Of a stretch of DNA of 64,000 nucleotides, positions 60,645 to 64,000 are shown piece after piece (positions within the stretch are counted from its first letter, which is position 1; every line of letters begins with the position of its first letter). A program made the translations under genes and the position numbers. Origin of the DNA: Limonium bicolor (Eukaryota > Streptophyta > Magnoliopsida > Caryophyllales > Plumbaginaceae); assembly GCA_023374045.1 (NCBI GenBank), contig CM041783.1, positions 98,739,298-98,803,297 of the forward strand, read 5' to 3'. Below the pieces are notes generated by a model. It was given only the letters and a program-made list of their open reading frames with translations, was not told the DNA's origin and did not search any database.

Positions 60645-61042
60645 CTAACCTGCAGTTGGATCTTTAAGAGATATTTCATATGTAGCAGCTTGATCCAGTG
60701 TAGTACCCAGAAATTTCTTGACTCTTGACCCATTGACTTTAAATGTTTCCCCCTTTGCATTGGCGAGTTCAATCGCACCGAATGGGGAAATGCTAATAAT
60801 AGGGTAAGGTCCTGACCAGTATGATTTCAGCTTACCTGGGAAGAATCTGAGCCTGGAGTTGAAAAGTAGGACTTGGTCCCCCACCTTGAGTTCCGATTGG
60901 CAATCATCTTGTCATGCCAGCGCTTGGTACGTTCCTTATATATTGCATTCTCGTAAGATTCGTTCCTGAGTTCCTCCAACTCTGTCAACTGGAACTTGCG
61001 TTTATCACCGGCTTGCTGTAGGTCAAAATTAAGAGCTTTCAA
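60645..61042 (-). CDS. Athila integrase C-terminus
   Basis: Two frames carry the end of pol. One has [20 protein letters not shown] and [11 protein letters not shown]; the next has [19 protein letters not shown] and SYWSGPYPI, the GPY/F module that follows the integrase core, then a basic end with VKKFLG and a stop near 60645. One-base losses near 61041 and 60893 split the frame. The protein would bind DNA ends and chromatin as part of integrase. Confidence 0.8.
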
Positions 61043-61690
61043 GCCCAATATGACTTGTATTCTAATTCCACAGGCAAGTGGCATGCCTTCCCAAAAACCA
61101 ACTTGTAGGGAGACATGCCAATTGGTGTCTTGAAAGCAGTGCGGTAGGCCCAGAGCGCTTCATCTAATCGAAGTGACCAATCCTTTCGAGAAGAGTTCAC
61201 CGTCTTTTGCAAGATCCACTTGAGCTCTCGGTTCGTCACTTCGGCCTGCCCATTTGTTTGAGGATGGTAGGGTAAGGAAACCTTATGTCGAACCCCATAT
61301 TTCTTTAATAGTGCTTCAAACTGGCGGTTACAGAAATGGGAGCCACCGTCACTGATTATGGCTCGAGGAACGCCGAATCGAGTGAAAATATTTTTCTTCA
61401 GGAACTTCACAACAATTTTAGCATCATTAGTAGAACAGGCAAGGGCTTCCGCCCATTTTGAAACATAATCAACAGCTACTAAGATGTAAAGATTACCGAA
61501 AGAGTTTGGGAAGGGACCCATAAAATCAATACCCCAGACGTCAAATAGCTCAACTTCTAACATGTTATTCAGTGGTAGCTCATTTCGACGAGATAGATTA
61601 CCTTGCCTTTGACACCGATCACATGTCGAAACAACGCATGACAATCCTTGTGAAGGGTGTTCCAGAAAAAACCTGATTCTAGTATTTTTG
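61043..61690 (-). CDS. Athila integrase: zinc-binding part and DDE core
   Basis: In order: the CDRCQ end of the HHCC zinc domain, [10 protein letters not shown] (first catalytic Asp), ISDGGSHF (second Asp), [12 protein letters not shown] (catalytic Glu), [16 protein letters not shown] and [11 protein letters not shown]. All three catalytic residues are present. Integrase cuts and joins the retrotransposon cDNA into host DNA. A one-base loss near 61623 separates the zinc domain halves. Lineage from close resemblance to plant Athila integrases remembered from the family. Confidence 0.92.
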
Positions 61691-62090
61691 CGCGGTTCGA
61701 GTGGCACCATGATGTCCACCGGCTTCTCTGGAATGGCAATGGAGGAGAATGTTTCTGACCTCTGACTTCTGGACACATCTCCTAATGATACCATCTGCAC
61801 AGACTTTAAACAGATAAGGGTCATCCCAAAAATAATGTTTGACAATGGAAAAGAACCTCTTTCTCTGCTGATAAGTCATATCAGCTGGAACAATCTTCCT
61901 AACAAGGTAGTTAGCGATATCAGCAAACCATGGATCCTCAACATCTTCAGCTGCAAATGCTGACTCATCGGGGAAGGACTCGTTGATGGGAGTCCCATCA
62001 TCAGATGCCTCCATTCTGGACAGATGATCAGCTACCACATTTTGTGTTCCCTTTTTGTCCCTGATCTCAATATCAAATTCTTGCAATAGG
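61691..62090 (-). CDS. Athila pol linker and start of integrase
   Basis: The frame begins [20 protein letters not shown], the end of RNase H. An acidic linker and [20 protein letters not shown] follow, then the HHCC region with [15 protein letters not shown]. It ends at a stop caused by a one-base loss in the run of five T at 61685-61689. Confidence 0.88.
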
Positions 62091-62426
62091 AGAATCCACC
62101 TAATCCTGGGTTTGACTCTGCCTTAGCAAACAAATACTTAAGAGCAGAGTGGTCAGTATGCACAATAATTTTCCACCCAGTAAATAAGATCGAAACTTAT
62201 CTAGAGCAAAAACTACAGCTAGTAATTCTTTTTCTGTGGTCGCATAATTTTTCTGGGCATCATTTAAAGTTCGACTTGCATAATATACTACCCGAAGAAT
62301 TTTATCAACTTCTGACATAACACGGCTCCCACAGCGTAATCACTAGCGTCACACATTATCTCAAAAGGGAGTGACCAATCAGGAGACACAACGACAGGTG
62401 CAGAAATTAGCTTTTCTTTTAATAAT
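62091..62426 (-). CDS. Athila RNase H
   Basis: Motifs [29 protein letters not shown] and [20 protein letters not shown], with [10 protein letters not shown] in a neighbouring frame, make an RT-linked RNase H, which removes RNA from the RNA:DNA hybrid. One-base losses near 62310, 62170 and 62111 split it into four frames. Confidence 0.88.
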
Positions 62427-63076
62427 TAAAAGCTGTCAGACATTCTTCAGAAAAATGGAACTTAACATCCTTCGCCAGTAGATCACACAGAGGTTTAGAG
62501 ATTTTGGAAAAATCTTTGATGAATCTTCTATAAAAACCTGCGTGTCCAAGAAAACTACGAATATCTCTAACAGAAGATGGTGGTGGGAGCTTTTCAATTA
62601 CCTCGACTTTAGCCCGGTCTACCTCAATACCTTTTGAAGAAATTTTGTGGCCCAGGACGATTCCTTCTCGAACCATGAAGTGGCATTTTTCCCAATTTAA
62701 CACCAGATTGGTTTCTTCACACCTGGACAGCACAAGATCAAGGTTTTCTAGACAGGATTCAAATGTTAGACCATAAACAGAAAAATCGTCCATAAAAACC
62801 TCAATGCATTTCTCAATATATTCAGCAAAGATGGCCATCATACAACGTTGAAACGTGGCAGGAGCATTACATAATCCAAATGGCATTCTTTTATAACTAT
62901 AGGTTCCATACGGACAGGTAAAAGTTGTCTTATCCTGATCCTCAGGAGCTATAGGGATTGAAAATAACCTGAAAAGCCATCCAGAAAGCAGTAGTAGTCA
63001 TGTCCAGCTAGTCTTTCCAACATTTGATCAATGAAAGGTAATGGAAAATGGTCCTTACGAGTGGCGTCATTTAATT
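62427..63076 (-). CDS. Athila reverse transcriptase, catalytic part
   Basis: Residues DHFPLPFIDQMLERL, MPFGLCNAPATFQRCMMAIF, VFMDDFSVYG (the catalytic FMDD box), NLVLNWEKCHFM, GIVLGHKIS and RSFLGHAGFYRRFIKDFSKI are in order across two frames. The catalytic Asp pair is intact. One-base losses near 63076, 62958 and 62426 break the frame. Confidence 0.93.
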
Positions 63077-64000
63077 TCTATAATCAATACAAACCCGCCA
63101 TCCTGTAGTGGGACGCTGGGTAATCAGCTCACCCTTTTCATTAGGAACCACAGTTATTCCTCCTTTCTTTGGTACTACCTGAACTGGACTTACCCATTTA
63201 CTATCTGAAATAGGGTAAATAATGCCTGCATCGAGTAGTTTGATTACCTCTTTCTTAACTACCTCTTTTAGGACTGGGTTAAGACGTCGCTGAGGCTGAG
63301 CCAATGGTCGGTAGTTATCTTCCATATAGATTCGGTGAGAACACAACTGAGGGCTGATTCCTTTAATATCTGCTATCGACCAACCAATAGCTGATGTATG
63401 ATTGCGCAACACCTCCAGTAGTTGCTTCTCTTGAGTTCCTGTCAAGTCAGAAGAGATTATAACAGGTAATTCCGATGGTTCATTAAGAAAAGAATATTTC
63501 AAATGAGAGGGAAGAGGTTTCATCTCCACTGTAGGAGGTTTTTCAATAGATGGTCTTGGCCGGTCAGCACTTCGCTCGACTTTCTCAAATTGCTGCTGGT
63601 ACTTGTGGAAGTGTGGCCGCCTTTTGTTTAACTCCTCAGCCATGAGGGCCATATCTGGATCCTCATCATCAGCTTCACAAGATGCCATAAGACATCTTTC
63701 CAGGACTTCCTCTTCTTCTCTGCTTAAAATAGTTTCCTGCACTAAAGAGTCAATAATATCTATAGCAAAGCAGGATTGAACAGTGGCAGGACGCTTCATG
63801 TTGCGTGTCATGTCGAAAACAACCTGCTCATCATGAAATCTTAGAATAATCTTCCCTCCTTCCACATCAATGAGAGTGCGGGCAGTTCTCATAAACGGTC
63901 TGCCCAAAATTAGTGGTACATCTGTATCTTCCTCCATATCAATGATGATAAAATCAGCAGGGAAGATAAATTTATCAATAGAAACTACCAGGTCCTCAAC
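63071..64000 (-). CDS. Athila protease end and start of reverse transcriptase (open at the window edge)
   Basis: The frame is open from the window end with VEDLVVSIDKFIFPADFIII, then VPLILGRPFMRTARTLIDV, the ILGRPF end of the retropepsin fold, and an acidic linker. RT then starts with HLKYSFLNE, SHRIYMEDNYRPLAQPQRRL and GIIYPISDSKWVSPVQVVPK, and the frame ends at WRVCIDYRN. The first catalytic Asp of RT would lie in the next frame (LDGF). The stop at 63071 follows a one-base loss. The ATG at 63937 is internal, not the true start. The active-site Asp of the protease lies beyond the window. Confidence 0.92.
   Translation of the reverse strand, partial: VEDLVVSIDKFIFPADFIIIDMEEDTDVPLILGRPFMRTARTLIDVEGGKIILRFHDEQVVFDMTRNMKRPATVQSCFAIDIIDSLVQETILSREEEEVLERCLMASCEADDEDPDMALMAEELNKRRPHFHKYQQQFEKVERSADRPRPSIEKPPTVEMKPLPSHLKYSFLNEPSELPVIISSDLTGTQEKQLLEVLRNHTSAIGWSIADIKGISPQLCSHRIYMEDNYRPLAQPQRRLNPVLKEVVKKEVIKLLDAGIIYPISDSKWVSPVQVVPKKGGITVVPNEKGELITQRPTTGWRVCIDYRN

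Overview
The window is repeat-dense nuclear DNA of a flowering plant, probably a dicot with a large genome; I cannot name the species. The evidence is nested LTR retrotransposons of several lineages (Ty3/Athila, Ty3/Tat-Ogre-like, a long-LTR family with an initiator-Met-tRNA primer site, and a small LTR), a CACTA DNA element, and captured fragments of two plant genes. I see no intact host gene, no standard tRNA or rRNA gene and no CRISPR. Two runs of exactly 500 N (19252-19751, 52316-52815) are scaffold placeholders, so adjacency across them is unproven.

Layout. 1-6564: a short-internal LTR element (LTR ending at 5922, PBS, 0.47 kb internal, PPT, 3' LTR start) with an inverted partial copy at the left edge. 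Between them, on the minus strand, lies a chimeric gene fragment: hydroxyproline/beta-1,3-galactosyltransferase joined to type II peroxiredoxin F and ending in a poly(A) tract. 6565-30360: members of one long-LTR family (LTRs 4.1-5.7 kb). Copy A has a gag with two GT-AG introns; its gag is interrupted by solo LTR B (TSD atgga). Copy C carries reverse solo LTR D (TSD agttt) and small solo LTR E (TSD cctaa). 30361-49260: inverted LTR F against LTR G with its non-coding internal region, then LTR H with a related internal region. 50222-57052: two Ogre-like LTRs facing each other, the right one hit by a CACTA element (TSD gcc). 57364-64000: minus-strand Athila element with its 3' LTR, PPT and a nearly complete pol that continues past the window edge.

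The long-LTR family shares several features between copies: a PBS folded into a perfect 10-bp hairpin whose 3' arm imitates the primer tRNA end; a 0.9-1.5 kb intron-like segment at the same LTR position in all seven copies; and a GC-rich hairpin array that keeps its position in six copies while its sequence changes. Similar GTCCG/CGGAC arrays also occur in the unrelated Ogre-like and Athila LTRs.

The Athila pol is broken by ten successive one-base deletions, all of one sign, at or compatible with homopolymer runs. This looks more like consensus error than decay. Family names come from motif recognition and memory; nothing was searched against a database.
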